From Rhodobacteraceae bacterium UBA2776 (GTDB taxonomy: Bacteria > Pseudomonadota > Alphaproteobacteria > Rhodobacterales > Rhodobacteraceae): a stretch of 20,450 nucleotides of DNA. Position 1 is the first letter of the stretch. Each line of letters begins with the position of its first letter. Position numbers and translations under genes: made by a program. The DNA lies in the NCBI GenBank assembly GCA_002352425.1, contig DEIK01000083.1:4190-24639 (forward strand), given 5' to 3'. Under the pieces are notes generated by a model. That model saw only the letters and a program-made list of their open reading frames with translations, was not told the origin of the DNA and did no database searches. Positions 8,219 to 16,340 of the stretch are shown here, piece after piece.

Positions 8219-9409
8219 ATGTCACAAGCGCCGAACGTCTATGATGCCGAACCGATCCCCGCCGAAGCCCGCGCCGAAATTGACCGGATGCTGCAAACCG
8301 GTGATTTGTTTCGCTATACGTCCGCCGAAGCTTCGCCTGTAGCGCTGCTAGAGGCTGAATTCGCCGCATTGCTGGGCGCGAAATTTGCACTGGCTGTGTC
8401 GTCTTGTTCGGCGGCCCTTTTCTTGTCGTTGAAAGCGCTACAACTGCCGCGCGATGCCAAAGTCCTGATCCCAGCCTTTACATTCGCGGCCGTGCCATCA
8501 GCCGTGGTGCATGCTGAATGCCAACCCATTCTGGTCGAAGTTGGTGAGAATTACCGCGTTGATATGGAAGATTTCGCCGCCCGTCTGGACGGGGACATTA
8601 AGGCGGTTATCATCAGTCACATGCGCGGTCATACATCGGACATGGACGCCATTATGGCACTGTGTAACGCGCGTGACATTCCGGTGATCGAGGATGCGGC
8701 CCACTCGCTTGGCACCACATGGGATGGCCAAAACATTGGCACCATTGGCAAAATCGGCTGTTTCTCGTTCCAGTCCTATAAGCTGATCAACGCGGGTGAG
8801 GGCGGCATCATGATCACTGATGATCCCGATTTGATTGCCCAAGCGATTATTATGTCCGGCGCTTATGAACATAATTGGAAGAAGCACCCTGTTGTGCATG
8901 ACCGGTTTGAGTTCTGGCAAAACAAACTGCCACTTTATAATATGCGGATGCAAAACCTGTCGGCGGCTGTGATCCGCCCGCAGATCAAAGAAGTCACGCG
9001 CCGTGTGCGGGATGGGCTGGCCAATCACGACTATGTTGCGGAACTGTTGAGTGCTTCGCCCTTTATCACTGTGCCCGAGGCGCTGGCCCCTGAAAGCCGC
9101 GCACCAGATTCGATCCAGTTTAATCTGGATGGGTTTAGTGACGAGGAAACCTTGGCCTTTGCTGCCGAGGCTAAAGCGCGCGGAATTACGGTGCAGGTGT
9201 TCGGTCTGTCGCAAGACAATGCACGCGCCTTTTGGAACTGGAAATTCATTGGTTACACGCCAGAACTGCCCAAAACACGTGCCATGTTGATGCGGGCCTG
9301 TGATGTGCGTTTGCCCGCGCGTCTGGTTCGCGAAGATTTGGATTTCATTGTGGCGGCGCTGACGGAAACGGCTGACACAGTGAAAGGAACCTCGCGCGCT
9401 GTGGCCTAG
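8219..9409 (+). CDS. DegT/DnrJ/EryC1/StrS-type PLP-dependent aminotransferase
   Basis: A 396-residue fold-type I aminotransferase. The Schiff-base lysine is Lys188 in 'SFQSYKLINAGEGG'; the PLP pyridine-N aspartate is Asp159 in 'VIEDAAHSLG'; 'SSCSAALFLSLKAL' (61-74) is the phosphate-binding start. Members usually aminate keto-sugars in antibiotic or cell-surface sugar synthesis, but no sugar genes are here. Its position 85 bp behind the gamma-glutamyl amine genes suggests use of an amine or amino-acid substrate. I start at the ATG at 8219, which has AGGAAAG 9 nt upstream; an upstream in-frame start at 8165 adds 18 non-family residues. The gene is followed by two hairpins shared with a convergent LysR gene. 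Confidence 0.9.
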   Translation: MSQAPNVYDAEPIPAEARAEIDRMLQTGDLFRYTSAEASPVALLEAEFAALLGAKFALAVSSCSAALFLSLKALQLPRDAKVLIPAFTFAAVPSAVVHAECQPILVEVGENYRVDMEDFAARLDGDIKAVIISHMRGHTSDMDAIMALCNARDIPVIEDAAHSLGTTWDGQNIGTIGKIGCFSFQSYKLINAGEGGIMITDDPDLIAQAIIMSGAYEHNWKKHPVVHDRFEFWQNKLPLYNMRMQNLSAAVIRPQIKEVTRRVRDGLANHDYVAELLSASPFITVPEALAPESRAPDSIQFNLDGFSDEETLAFAAEAKARGITVQVFGLSQDNARAFWNWKFIGYTPELPKTRAMLMRACDVRLPARLVREDLDFIVAALTETADTVKGTSRAVA

Positions 9410-9438
9410 GGTTGCGCCGCCTATCGGCGTCGCCCCAA

Positions 9439-9465
9439 GCGATTTGACCCTGCGGGCCAAATCGC
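9439..9465. terminator. Hairpin at convergent gene ends (first of two)
   Basis: GCGATTTG (9439-9446) pairs perfectly with CAAATCGC (9458-9465). Inside, CCC and GGG pair around a 3-nt loop after one A/C mismatch. It lies 30 nt behind the aminotransferase stop and before the convergent LysR gene end. There is no T-run, so termination in both directions is inferred from position and stem strength. Confidence 0.6.
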
Positions 9466-9471
9466 GAGATG

Positions 9472-9492
9472 CCTGCGGCGCAGGTATTTAGG
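9472..9492. repeat. Hairpin plus AGGTATTTAGG element, copy 1
   Basis: CCTGC-GGC-GCAGG (9472-9484) is a perfect 5-bp hairpin, overlapped by AGGTATTTAGG (9482-9492) and then a purine-rich GAAAAGAAG tract. On the minus strand this reads CCTAAATACCT followed by GCGCCGC. The same arrangement occurs at 18926-18964, also between convergent genes. From memory, GC-hairpins followed by TATTT-GGAAAAGAAG are common behind genes in Roseobacter genomes. Confidence 0.55.
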
Positions 9493-9513
9493 AAAAGAAG
9501 AAAGTGTGTAAGG

Positions 9514-10479
9514 TCAGAGTACTTTTAGGTTCTTGGCGATCCAGGGCAGGGCTTTGATTGCTGGAGTTACAATGATTTCTTGCAGCAGTTCACGAAGATT
9601 TACGGCCACATCCTGTGGCATGTCCTGCAAAACATCCCGACGTGCCGTTAGCGAGATGCTGCGAGTCAGCGGCGCGAATGGCAGTTCGATCATTTCAACA
9701 GCGTCATGGAACCGACGGGCGCGCAGAAACCCAAGTGGGGTAAGGATGGTCCATCCCGCCTTGGCGGCAACCATCGCCATGATGGCATGATAGCTGTCGA
9801 GCTCGAACCGATGCGACAGGGTCAAGTTTTGTCGCGCCAGATGTGCCGCGACCTGGCGCCCCATGTGGTGACGTTGGGTATATTGAATCAAGGGCAGCGA
9901 TTTGAGTTGTTCCAACACATCCCCGCCCGAACGAATCGACCCTTTTGGCACCGCGGCCACGAAGGGTTCGACCATCAAGGGATGCACTTCCATCCATTCT
10001 GCAACCGCCCCCATATCGGCGGCGACGATCACATCCAGCGCGCGGCTGTCCAGCAGATCAAACAGCCGGTGGCTGGCCCCTGTTTCCAACAAAAACTGGC
10101 AGCCCGTTAGTGTGCTTGCCATATCGGACAGCAGGCGCGGGGTAACGTCGGCATCAAAATCTTCGATCATGCCAAGACGAAACCGGGTTAGCGCCGACAT
10201 ATCTGAATTGGCCAATTCAGCCCGGGCCTGGGTGGCCTCATTGACAATCAACTGAGCGCGTTTGCGGAAAATCTCGCCTGATGGTGTTAGCGAAACGGGA
10301 CGTGAGGCGCGGTTCAACAGGACGGTGTCCAACGCCGTTTCCAGATTGCTCAATTGCTGGCTGACCGCCGAAGGGCTGGCATCGAGCCTGCGCGCAGCCG
10401 CCGAGATTGATCCTTCATCTGCCGTGGCAAGAAAGACTTCGATGCCCCAAAGGGTGATACGTCCGGAGGTCGCGACCAT
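9514..10479 (-). CDS. LysR family transcriptional regulator
   Basis: A 321-residue LysR-type regulator. The winged helix-turn-helix lies in the first 65 residues ('VFLATADEGSISAAARRLDASPSAVSQQLSNLE'), followed by a linker helix and a periplasmic-binding-protein-like effector domain. The ATG at 10479 is chosen because GCGAAAG stands about 8 nt before it; an in-frame GTG at 10488 would add three residues. The gene converges on the aminotransferase gene and follows the alpha/beta hydrolase gene at a distance of about 60 bp on the same strand. LysR genes often control a divergent neighbour, but here there is none, so the target cannot be named. Confidence 0.92.
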   Translation of the reverse strand: MVATSGRITLWGIEVFLATADEGSISAAARRLDASPSAVSQQLSNLETALDTVLLNRASRPVSLTPSGEIFRKRAQLIVNEATQARAELANSDMSALTRFRLGMIEDFDADVTPRLLSDMASTLTGCQFLLETGASHRLFDLLDSRALDVIVAADMGAVAEWMEVHPLMVEPFVAAVPKGSIRSGGDVLEQLKSLPLIQYTQRHHMGRQVAAHLARQNLTLSHRFELDSYHAIMAMVAAKAGWTILTPLGFLRARRFHDAVEMIELPFAPLTRSISLTARRDVLQDMPQDVAVNLRELLQEIIVTPAIKALPWIAKNLKVL

Positions 10480-10542
10480 TATCGGCACTTTCGCATTGTA
10501 AAAACTGCCTGAAACCTAAGGCGTTGCCCGAAAGGAAGCAAG

Positions 10543-11253
10543 TTAGCGCAACACAAGCGGGGCATTCAGCCAATCACGCAGGGCCGCGTTGGTGGCGTCT
10601 GGGGCCTCAAGCGTGGGCACGTGGCCCACCCCCTCAATGATGCGCAGGGTCGCATAGGGGATCAGTTCGGACATGAATTCATGACGCCGCGGCAGGGTCA
10701 GTTTGTCTTCGGCGCCGCACAAAACCAACGCCGGCATGCGGATTTTGCGCAGGGTTTTCTGCTGATCGGGGCGGCGTTGCAAGGCACGGGATTGGCGCAC
10801 AAATTCACCTTCACCCAAGGCCAGTGCCATGTCCTGCATCAAGGCAAGGATTTCACTGCGCGGAGAGTTTTCGCCCAAATATTCCGGCCGCATCACATCA
10901 TTCATGACTTCGGCCAAACGGCCGGCCATAACGCCAACGATTTGGGGTTCGCGCGACGCAGCAACCGCAGGTGTTTCGGATTGCGAATTGGTGTCCATCA
11001 ACGCCACGCGCGTCACCCGTTCCGGTGCGCGTCGCAATACTTCCATCGCGACAATCCCGCCCATCGACAAACCGGCCAGCGCGAAATGTTCAGGGGCTGT
11101 GGCAAGCACGGCCTGCGCCATTTCCTCAATGGTTTCGCATTTGGTCACACAGGCGACATGCACGGCTCGTTCGGCTGAAAAATCCGCGATCTGGGGGCCA
11201 AATAGCCGTGCGTCACACATCATTCCGGGGATCAGCAATAGGGGCTCGGCCAT
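10543..11253 (-). CDS. Alpha/beta hydrolase
   Basis: A 236-residue alpha/beta-hydrolase-fold enzyme, close to the compact lipase/esterase and PcaD-like group. The nucleophile elbow is GLSMGG with Ser63, the acid is probably Asp183 in 'CGAEDKLT', and the histidine is His211 in 'GVGHVPTLE'. The 'LLIPGMMCDARLF' opening holds the oxyanion-hole region. No signal peptide is seen, so it is cytosolic. It is the fourth gene of a minus-strand run with the isochorismatase-like, esterase-like and VOC genes, separated from the VOC gene by 83 bp that may hold a separate promoter. The substrate is unknown. Confidence 0.88.
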   Translation of the reverse strand: MAEPLLLIPGMMCDARLFGPQIADFSAERAVHVACVTKCETIEEMAQAVLATAPEHFALAGLSMGGIVAMEVLRRAPERVTRVALMDTNSQSETPAVAASREPQIVGVMAGRLAEVMNDVMRPEYLGENSPRSEILALMQDMALALGEGEFVRQSRALQRRPDQQKTLRKIRMPALVLCGAEDKLTLPRRHEFMSELIPYATLRIIEGVGHVPTLEAPDATNAALRDWLNAPLVLR

Positions 11254-11336
11254 GTATTTTTCTCACTCGATATTATTTTTGGGCAGGCTACGCGATTGTA
11301 TCGCATTTGCCTATGGCAATAGCGGGGATGGGCGGA

Positions 11337-11765
11337 TTAATACCCGTTCCAGCGAAACGCCCCGTTTGGCCCAAGGGCCGAGAACGGGTTATGCGCGACC
11401 TCCCAGATATGGCCGTCCGGATCGGCGAAATTGCCGTGATGCCCGCCCCAAAACACGTCTTGGGCAGGCTTAATGACCCGCCCGCCCGCCGCTTTGGCGC
11501 GCTCTAACAATGGGGCGACATCGGATTTTTCCGGCACGTTATGCGCCAGCGTAATGCCGGAAAACCCACCAATTTCAGATACGTCTATCCCCAACTCATC
11601 CGCCAGCGCAGCCTTTGGGTACAATCCAAGGGTTTGTCCGACCAGGTCAAAGGCGATGACACCGTCCGGACTGTCGACCCGTGTCCAACCAAGGGATTCG
11701 TAAAATGTTGCCGCCACGTCCATATCCGCAACCGCCAATGTGATCAGGCTTACACGCTGTTCCAT
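11337..11765 (-). CDS. VOC (glyoxalase/bleomycin-resistance) superfamily protein
   Basis: A 142-residue protein with the paired beta-alpha-beta-beta-beta modules of the VOC fold. Module one starts 'VSLITLAVADMDVAATFYESLGW' and the C-terminal module ends 'GNFADPDGHIWEVAHNP', the usual metal-site strand with its glutamate. The first strand has Thr where many family enzymes have a metal-binding His, so an intact metal site is doubtful. The start is 3 nt downstream of the esterase stop, with AAGGATAG as ribosome-binding site overlapping that stop, which indicates coupling. Function could be ring cleavage, glyoxalase-like isomerisation or binding; it is not resolved. Confidence 0.88.
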   Translation of the reverse strand: MEQRVSLITLAVADMDVAATFYESLGWTRVDSPDGVIAFDLVGQTLGLYPKAALADELGIDVSEIGGFSGITLAHNVPEKSDVAPLLERAKAAGGRVIKPAQDVFWGGHHGNFADPDGHIWEVAHNPFSALGPNGAFRWNGY

Positions 11766-11768
11766 TTT

Positions 11769-12554
11769 CTATCCTTTCAAGGGCAGTACATCTGCTACGG
11801 CTTGTTCAATTTGCGTTAGGCATTCAGGCGTCGAAAACCGGTGGTCCGCGCCTTTGATCAAGGTCAGGCGGATGTCATCGCCTTTGGCCTGTTCCAACAA
11901 GCGCAAGGCGACCGACAGTTTGACGTCTGCGTCGGCTGTGCCTTGCAACAGGCGCACGGGGAAGGGCAAATTTATTGCGGCGCGCAACACCAGTTGATCG
12001 CGCCCATCCTCGATCAGTTTGCGGGTGATGATGTAGGGGTCACCATATTCCGAAGGCAGCGCAACTTGGCCGTCGCCGATCAATTTGGCGCGCTGCGCTG
12101 TGGTAAAGCCGCTCCACATGCTGTCCTCGGTGAAATCCGGGGCGGCGGCGATGCCGACAAACCCCGCAATACGATCGGGCATACGTTTGATGGTCAGCAG
12201 CGCGATCCAGCCCCCCATGCTGGAGCCGACCAACACCTGCGGACCTTCGCAAACGGCGTCGATCACCGCAAAAGCATCTTCAGCCCATTCTCCAATGCAA
12301 CCCTCCTCAAAGTCGCCAGAGGATTGGCCATGACCGGAATAATCCAACCGCAAGAATGCGCGGCCTTGCGCGCGCGCCCAGTCTTCAAGGTGGATGGCTT
12401 TGGTGCCCTCCATGTCGGATTTGAAGCCGCCCAAGAACACCACGCCGGGCGTGTCGCCCGCTGTTTGGTGATAGGCGATGCGTCGCCCGTTTTTGCATTC
12501 AAAATAGCTTGGTCTTGTCACGGTTTTGCCCCTTGGTTTGTCACCTCGGAGCAT
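11769..12554 (-). CDS. Alpha/beta hydrolase (ABHD10/carboxylesterase-like)
   Basis: A 261-residue alpha/beta hydrolase. The nucleophile elbow is VGSSMGGW with Ser112, the acid is Asp208 or Asp210 in 'GTADADVKLS', and the histidine is His238 in 'GADHRFS'. The 'LGGFKSDMEGTKA' loop and 'RLDYSGHGQSSG' resemble bacterial relatives of ABHD10, which act as thioesterases or deacylases. The ATG at 12554 is used; a GTG at residue 12 is a possible alternative, because family homology begins there. The gene lies 12 bp behind the isochorismatase-like gene and 3 bp before the VOC gene, so they are probably co-transcribed. Confidence 0.88.
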   Translation of the reverse strand: MLRGDKPRGKTVTRPSYFECKNGRRIAYHQTAGDTPGVVFLGGFKSDMEGTKAIHLEDWARAQGRAFLRLDYSGHGQSSGDFEEGCIGEWAEDAFAVIDAVCEGPQVLVGSSMGGWIALLTIKRMPDRIAGFVGIAAAPDFTEDSMWSGFTTAQRAKLIGDGQVALPSEYGDPYIITRKLIEDGRDQLVLRAAINLPFPVRLLQGTADADVKLSVALRLLEQAKGDDIRLTLIKGADHRFSTPECLTQIEQAVADVLPLKG

Positions 12555-12566
12555 AGGCGGGCTGTG

Positions 12567-13124
12567 TCAGTTCGACAATCCTGCAATCACATCTTTGCTC
12601 GGCAAAATCGCGCCGTACCCCATCGCAAGGGCAGCCATAAAGGCAGCGTGGACTTGAACCGCAGGCACGGCGACACCGTCAAAATCCAAATCAGGTGCGG
12701 CGCAGGCGTCATGCGCCACGGTGCAGCCATAGCCTAGGTCGGCAGCGGCACGGGTGGTGGCGTCGATGCAGAAATTGCTCATTGCGCCGGTGATCACAAG
12801 GTCGGTGATGCCAAGCGCTTGCAATTGTATTTGCAAATCGGTGTCGCGAAAGCTGTTGGGGAAGTTCTTGGTGATCACAGGTTCATTTGGGGCAGGGACG
12901 ACGCTTGCATGAATTTGTGCCCCTTCAGTGCCTGGTGCGAAAAATGGCGCGGGCTTGCGCAAAATTTCGTGGCGGATGTGGATCACGGGCAGGCCAGCGT
13001 TGCGAAATGCCGCAAGGATACGGGCGGCATTGTCTGCGGCCGCATCGGTTTTGGACAGGGTGAATTTTCCACCCTCGAAATAGTCGTTTTGTAGATCTAT
13101 GATGAGCAAAGCGGTGCGTGTCAT
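12567..13124 (-). CDS. Isochorismatase-family cysteine hydrolase
   Basis: A 185-residue cysteine hydrolase of the isochorismatase/nicotinamidase superfamily. The triad is Asp10 ('LLIIDLQNDYF'), Lys86 ('ITKNFPNSF') and Cys119 ('MSNFCIDATTRAA'). Likely substrates are small amides or carbamoyl compounds; the exact one is unknown. I start at the ATG at 13124, which has AGGGAG about 9 nt upstream. The open frame runs further, to 13223, but that part overlaps the divergent promoter region and is not family-like. The gene is divergent from a GlxA-type AraC regulator, a very common pairing in proteobacteria, so this regulator probably controls it. Confidence 0.93.
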   Translation of the reverse strand: MTRTALLIIDLQNDYFEGGKFTLSKTDAAADNAARILAAFRNAGLPVIHIRHEILRKPAPFFAPGTEGAQIHASVVPAPNEPVITKNFPNSFRDTDLQIQLQALGITDLVITGAMSNFCIDATTRAAADLGYGCTVAHDACAAPDLDFDGVAVPAVQVHAAFMAALAMGYGAILPSKDVIAGLSN

Positions 13125-13187
13125 TGTTTTGACTCCCTGAAATTTGATTCTGTATGGAACTTGCAGGTGCTGGGCGAAATGAGGTAG

Positions 13188-13226
13188 TGTCACATCTGAC
13201 ATAAAGCGCGCCATATCGGACAAAAC
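13188..13226. promoter_or_regulatory. Candidate AraC/GlxA-type operator: 21-bp-spaced direct repeats
   Basis: CACATCTGACATAAA (13191-13205) and CATATCGGACAAAAC (13212-13226) match at 11 of 15 positions and are exactly 21 bp apart, two helical turns. That is the spacing expected for two AraC-type monomers bound on one DNA face. The first repeat also overlaps the dyad TGTCA-CATC-TGACA (13188-13201). The second repeat ends at the base before the regulator's ATG. Function is inferred. Confidence 0.55.
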
Positions 13227-14132
13227 ATGACGGACATAATCTTAGTTGATTACCCAGGAGCATCTAGGGCGGCTGTTGCGGGCTTGCAGGAAATGTTCAC
13301 CCACACAGTGCGCTTGCTTGAACGTGAGGATCGCGAACTGATCACGTTGACCACAGTCACGGCCAAGGCGCTGCCCGATGTGCCAGTGAAAGCGGTGATC
13401 TTGCCGCCCGCCTTTGGCAATACCCGATATTTGACCCCGTCCAAAACGGTGACGCTATGGCTGCGCAATTGTGAGGAAAGCAGTGTCATGGCCTCGGCCT
13501 GTGCGGGTGCATTCTATTTGGGCGCGGCTGGTTTGCTTGAGGGGCATCGCGTCACGACCCATTGGGCGTTGGAGCAAACCTTGCGCGATGCCGTGCCAAA
13601 CGCCACAGTCGACATCGGCGAAATTCTGATTCATGACGGGCGCATCATCACGGCAGGGGGCCTGTTATCATGGGTGGATCTGGCGTTGGAATTGATCAGC
13701 CAACTCTGTGGTCCCGAAATTATGCGCGAAGTCGGGCGGCATTTCGTGGTCGACACGGGGCGGCGCGAACAACGCTATTACAGCGCCTTCACCCCGCCGA
13801 TCCAGCACGGCGATGACCCCATCACCCAAGCCCAAGCCCTGATCGAGCGCACCTTTACCGCCCCGATCCGCATCTCGGAACTGGCCCGCACCGTCGCCCT
13901 GACCGAGCGCACATTCCTGCGCCGTTTTGAGCGCGCAACAGGCCACACCCCGCTGGCCTATGTGCAACATCTGCGCATCCAATCCGCCCAACGCGGGCTG
14001 GAAAACACCAATGCTGCCATCGACCAAATCGCCTATGCGGTCGGCTATGAGAACGTCAATGCATTCCGCAAATTGTTCAAACGACACACGGGTCTGTCGC
14101 CATCGCAATATCGCCAGCGTCTTAGGCGTTGA
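13227..14132 (+). CDS. GlxA-family AraC-type transcriptional regulator
   Basis: A 301-residue regulator. The N-terminal DJ-1/PfpI-like domain (about 1-180) contains the 'ASACAGAFYLGAAGLLEGHRVTTHW' elbow region typical of GlxA proteins. The C-terminal AraC domain (about 205-300) carries two helix-turn-helix units, 'IRISELARTVALTERTFLRRFERATGHTP' and 'IDQIAYAVGYENVNAFRKLFKRHTGLSPSQYRQ'. It is divergent from the isochorismatase-like gene and probably controls it, and perhaps itself. No Shine-Dalgarno precedes the ATG, and an operator-like repeat abuts it, so the message may be leaderless or have a very short leader. The ligand is unknown; relatives sense amines, betaines or amino-acid derivatives. 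Confidence 0.93.
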   Translation: MTDIILVDYPGASRAAVAGLQEMFTHTVRLLEREDRELITLTTVTAKALPDVPVKAVILPPAFGNTRYLTPSKTVTLWLRNCEESSVMASACAGAFYLGAAGLLEGHRVTTHWALEQTLRDAVPNATVDIGEILIHDGRIITAGGLLSWVDLALELISQLCGPEIMREVGRHFVVDTGRREQRYYSAFTPPIQHGDDPITQAQALIERTFTAPIRISELARTVALTERTFLRRFERATGHTPLAYVQHLRIQSAQRGLENTNAAIDQIAYAVGYENVNAFRKLFKRHTGLSPSQYRQRLRR

Positions 14133-14218
14133 CAAGCGGCCGCCAAAGCGCGAAAAACCATCGAACATAACCCGCAACCGGGCGCTTGGTAGGCGCCAAA
14201 CTGACGAGGATCGCCAAG

Positions 14219-16165
14219 ATGGCCCAAATCTCACTCACCTTTCCCGATGGCAATAAACGCGACTTTGACGCTGGTATCACGCCCGCCGAAATCGCCAGTG
14301 GCATCTCATCCTCCCTTGGCAAGAAAGCCGTTTCAGCGACTGTGAATGGCGAGCATTGGGATATGCAATGGCCGATCACTGAGGATGCGAGCATTGCCAT
14401 CAACACCATGAAAGATGCGGAACCCGCGCTTGAATTGATCCGCCACGACTGCGCCCACATCATGGCGCGCGCTGTGCAAGAGCTGTGGCCTGATACGCAG
14501 GTGACGATTGGTCCGGTGATCAAAGACGGTTGGTATTACGATTTTGATCGCGAGGAATCCTTTACCCCGGAAGATCTGGCGGTGATCGAGAAAAAGATGA
14601 AAGAGATCATCAATAAACGCGACACCGTGCGCACCGAAATTTGGGAGCGCGAGCGCGCTGTGCAGTTTTATAAGGACAATGACGAGCCTTATAAGGTCGA
14701 GCTGATCGACGCCATTCCGGGGGACGAGCCTTTGCGCATGTACTGGCATGGCGAATGGCAAGATCTGTGTCGCGGACCACATTTGCAACACACAGGCCAA
14801 GTGCCGGGTGATGCCTTCAAGCTGATGTCGATCGCGGGTGCCTATTGGCGTGGCGACAGCGATCGCGCCATGTTGCAACGGATTTACGGCGTGGCGTTTC
14901 AAAACAAGGATGATCTGAAAAAGCACATGATCATGCTGGAAGAGGCCGCCAAACGTGACCACCGCAAGCTGGGCCGTGAAATGGATTTGTTCCATATGCA
15001 AGAAGAAGCGCCGGGCCAGATTTTCTGGCACCCCAACGGGTGGCGTATCTACACCGAACTGCAGGACTACATGCGCCGCCGCCAAAACGATGGCGGTTAT
15101 GTCGAGGTCAACACGCCACAGGTCGTGGATCGCAAACTGTGGGAGGCTTCGGGGCACTGGGAAAAATACCAAGAGCATATGTTCATCGTTGAAGTCGACG
15201 AGGAACATGCGCGTGAAAAAGCGGTGAATGCGCTTAAGCCCATGAACTGCCCCTGCCACGTCCAGATTTTCAATCAAGGTCTGAAATCCTATCGCGATCT
15301 GCCGCTGCGCATGGCCGAGTTTGGCTCATGCAACCGCTACGAGCCATCTGGTGCCTTGCACGGTATCATGCGGGTGCGCGGGTTTACGCAGGACGACGGA
15401 CATATCTTTTGCACCGAAGATCAGATCGAATCCGAAACCATCAAGTTCATTGAATTCTTGTCTACAACCTACAAAGATTTGGGTTTCGAAAACTTCATCG
15501 TCAAGTTTTCCGACCGCCCCGAATTGCGTGCCGGATCGGACGAGGTCTGGGACAAAGCCGAAGCGGCGTTGTTGTCCGCGACCAAAGCGGCTGGCTATGA
15601 GCCTGTGTTGAATCCGGGCGAGGGGGCGTTTTACGGTCCCAAACTGGAATTTGTTTTGACCGATGCGATTGGTCGCGATTGGCAATGCGGCACCCATCAG
15701 GTGGATTTCGTGCTACCCGAACGGCTGGATGCAAATTATATCGGCGAAGACGGTGCCAAACACCGCCCCGTCATGCTGCACCGCGCAACGCTGGGATCAT
15801 TCGAGCGGTTCATCGGCATCTTGATCGAATCCCACGCGGGTAAACTGCCGTTCTGGCTGGCTCCGCGTCAGGTCGTCGTGGCCTCGATCATTACGGATGC
15901 CAATGACTATGTGCTTGAAGTGGTTGCCGCCCTAAACGCCGCTGGCGTGCGTGCCGAAGCTGATTTGCGCAATGAAAAGATCAACTACAAGGTCCGCGAA
16001 CACAGCTTGGCCAAAGTGCCTGCGATCTTGGCTGTTGGGATGCGCGAAGTCGAGGAGCGCACAGTTTCCGTGCGCCGCCTTGGAGACAAACGCACATCGG
16101 TCGTAACAATGGACGAGGCTGTAACATCTCTGTCGGTCGAGGCCAAAGCGCCTGATCTGGCCTAA
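14219..16165 (+). CDS. thrS: Threonine--tRNA ligase
   Basis: A 648-residue class II aminoacyl-tRNA synthetase that charges tRNA-Thr in the cytosol. Domains in order are TGS (1-62), the editing domain with His76-x3-His80 and Cys184/His188, the catalytic core (about 245-535) and the anticodon-binding domain (about 545-640). Zinc ligands are Cys344 ('MNCPCH'), His395 ('DDGHIFC') and His521 (motif 3, 'HRATLGSFERF'). Motif 2 is 'RMAEFGSCNRYEPSG'. Length is standard. The ATG at 14219 is supported by GAGGA 8 nt upstream; an open frame to 14186 adds 11 non-family residues. It stands as a single gene between the AraC regulator and the bufferin operon. Confidence 0.98.
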   Translation: MAQISLTFPDGNKRDFDAGITPAEIASGISSSLGKKAVSATVNGEHWDMQWPITEDASIAINTMKDAEPALELIRHDCAHIMARAVQELWPDTQVTIGPVIKDGWYYDFDREESFTPEDLAVIEKKMKEIINKRDTVRTEIWERERAVQFYKDNDEPYKVELIDAIPGDEPLRMYWHGEWQDLCRGPHLQHTGQVPGDAFKLMSIAGAYWRGDSDRAMLQRIYGVAFQNKDDLKKHMIMLEEAAKRDHRKLGREMDLFHMQEEAPGQIFWHPNGWRIYTELQDYMRRRQNDGGYVEVNTPQVVDRKLWEASGHWEKYQEHMFIVEVDEEHAREKAVNALKPMNCPCHVQIFNQGLKSYRDLPLRMAEFGSCNRYEPSGALHGIMRVRGFTQDDGHIFCTEDQIESETIKFIEFLSTTYKDLGFENFIVKFSDRPELRAGSDEVWDKAEAALLSATKAAGYEPVLNPGEGAFYGPKLEFVLTDAIGRDWQCGTHQVDFVLPERLDANYIGEDGAKHRPVMLHRATLGSFERFIGILIESHAGKLPFWLAPRQVVVASIITDANDYVLEVVAALNAAGVRAEADLRNEKINYKVREHSLAKVPAILAVGMREVEERTVSVRRLGDKRTSVVTMDEAVTSLSVEAKAPDLA

Positions 16166-16196
16166 TGGCGTAAGCCTAAACTGTAACATTTTGCCC

Positions 16197-16239
16197 TCCT
16201 GCGCTGTAACATTCCAGCGCAGGAAGGCGGATTCGCCTT
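16197..16239. terminator. Double hairpin downstream of thrS
   Basis: TCCTGCGCTG (16197-16206) pairs perfectly with CAGCGCAGGA (16215-16224) around an 8-nt loop. It is followed without a gap by AAGGCG-GATT-CGCCTT (16224-16239). The two stems start 31 nt after the thrS stop. No T-run follows, so termination is likely but not canonical. Confidence 0.6.
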
Positions 16240-16313
16240 AAATTGAGCCAAAACCAGCCCAAAACACTAACAATATATAACGCCGCCGTTACACACGCCG
16301 ATGTGAGTGGCTT

Positions 16314-16340
16314 GTAACGCCCCCCTGATCTTATGGTTCC
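16314..16340 (+). promoter_or_regulatory. Candidate ECF sigma-factor promoter of the bufferin operon
   Basis: GTAACG at 16314-16319 is followed after 16 nt by GTTCC (16336-16340), about 50 nt before the bufA ATG. In Caulobacter the metal-responsive SigF system uses a GTAACC, 16-nt spacer, CGAA-type promoter for bufferin genes (from memory). The -35 word and spacing fit here, the -10 only poorly. No sigma-factor gene is in the window. Confidence 0.3.

Noticed and set aside
8498..9460. A 320-codon open frame antisense to the aminotransferase gene
   Set aside because: A shadow frame: no family motifs, His/Gly-rich composition, and it runs through the terminator hairpin.
14177..14200. A GGCGC/GCGCC hairpin before thrS as a possible T-box-like or autoregulatory leader
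   Set aside because: Only a 5-bp stem with a 7-nt loop; no specifier or tRNA-like fold is visible.
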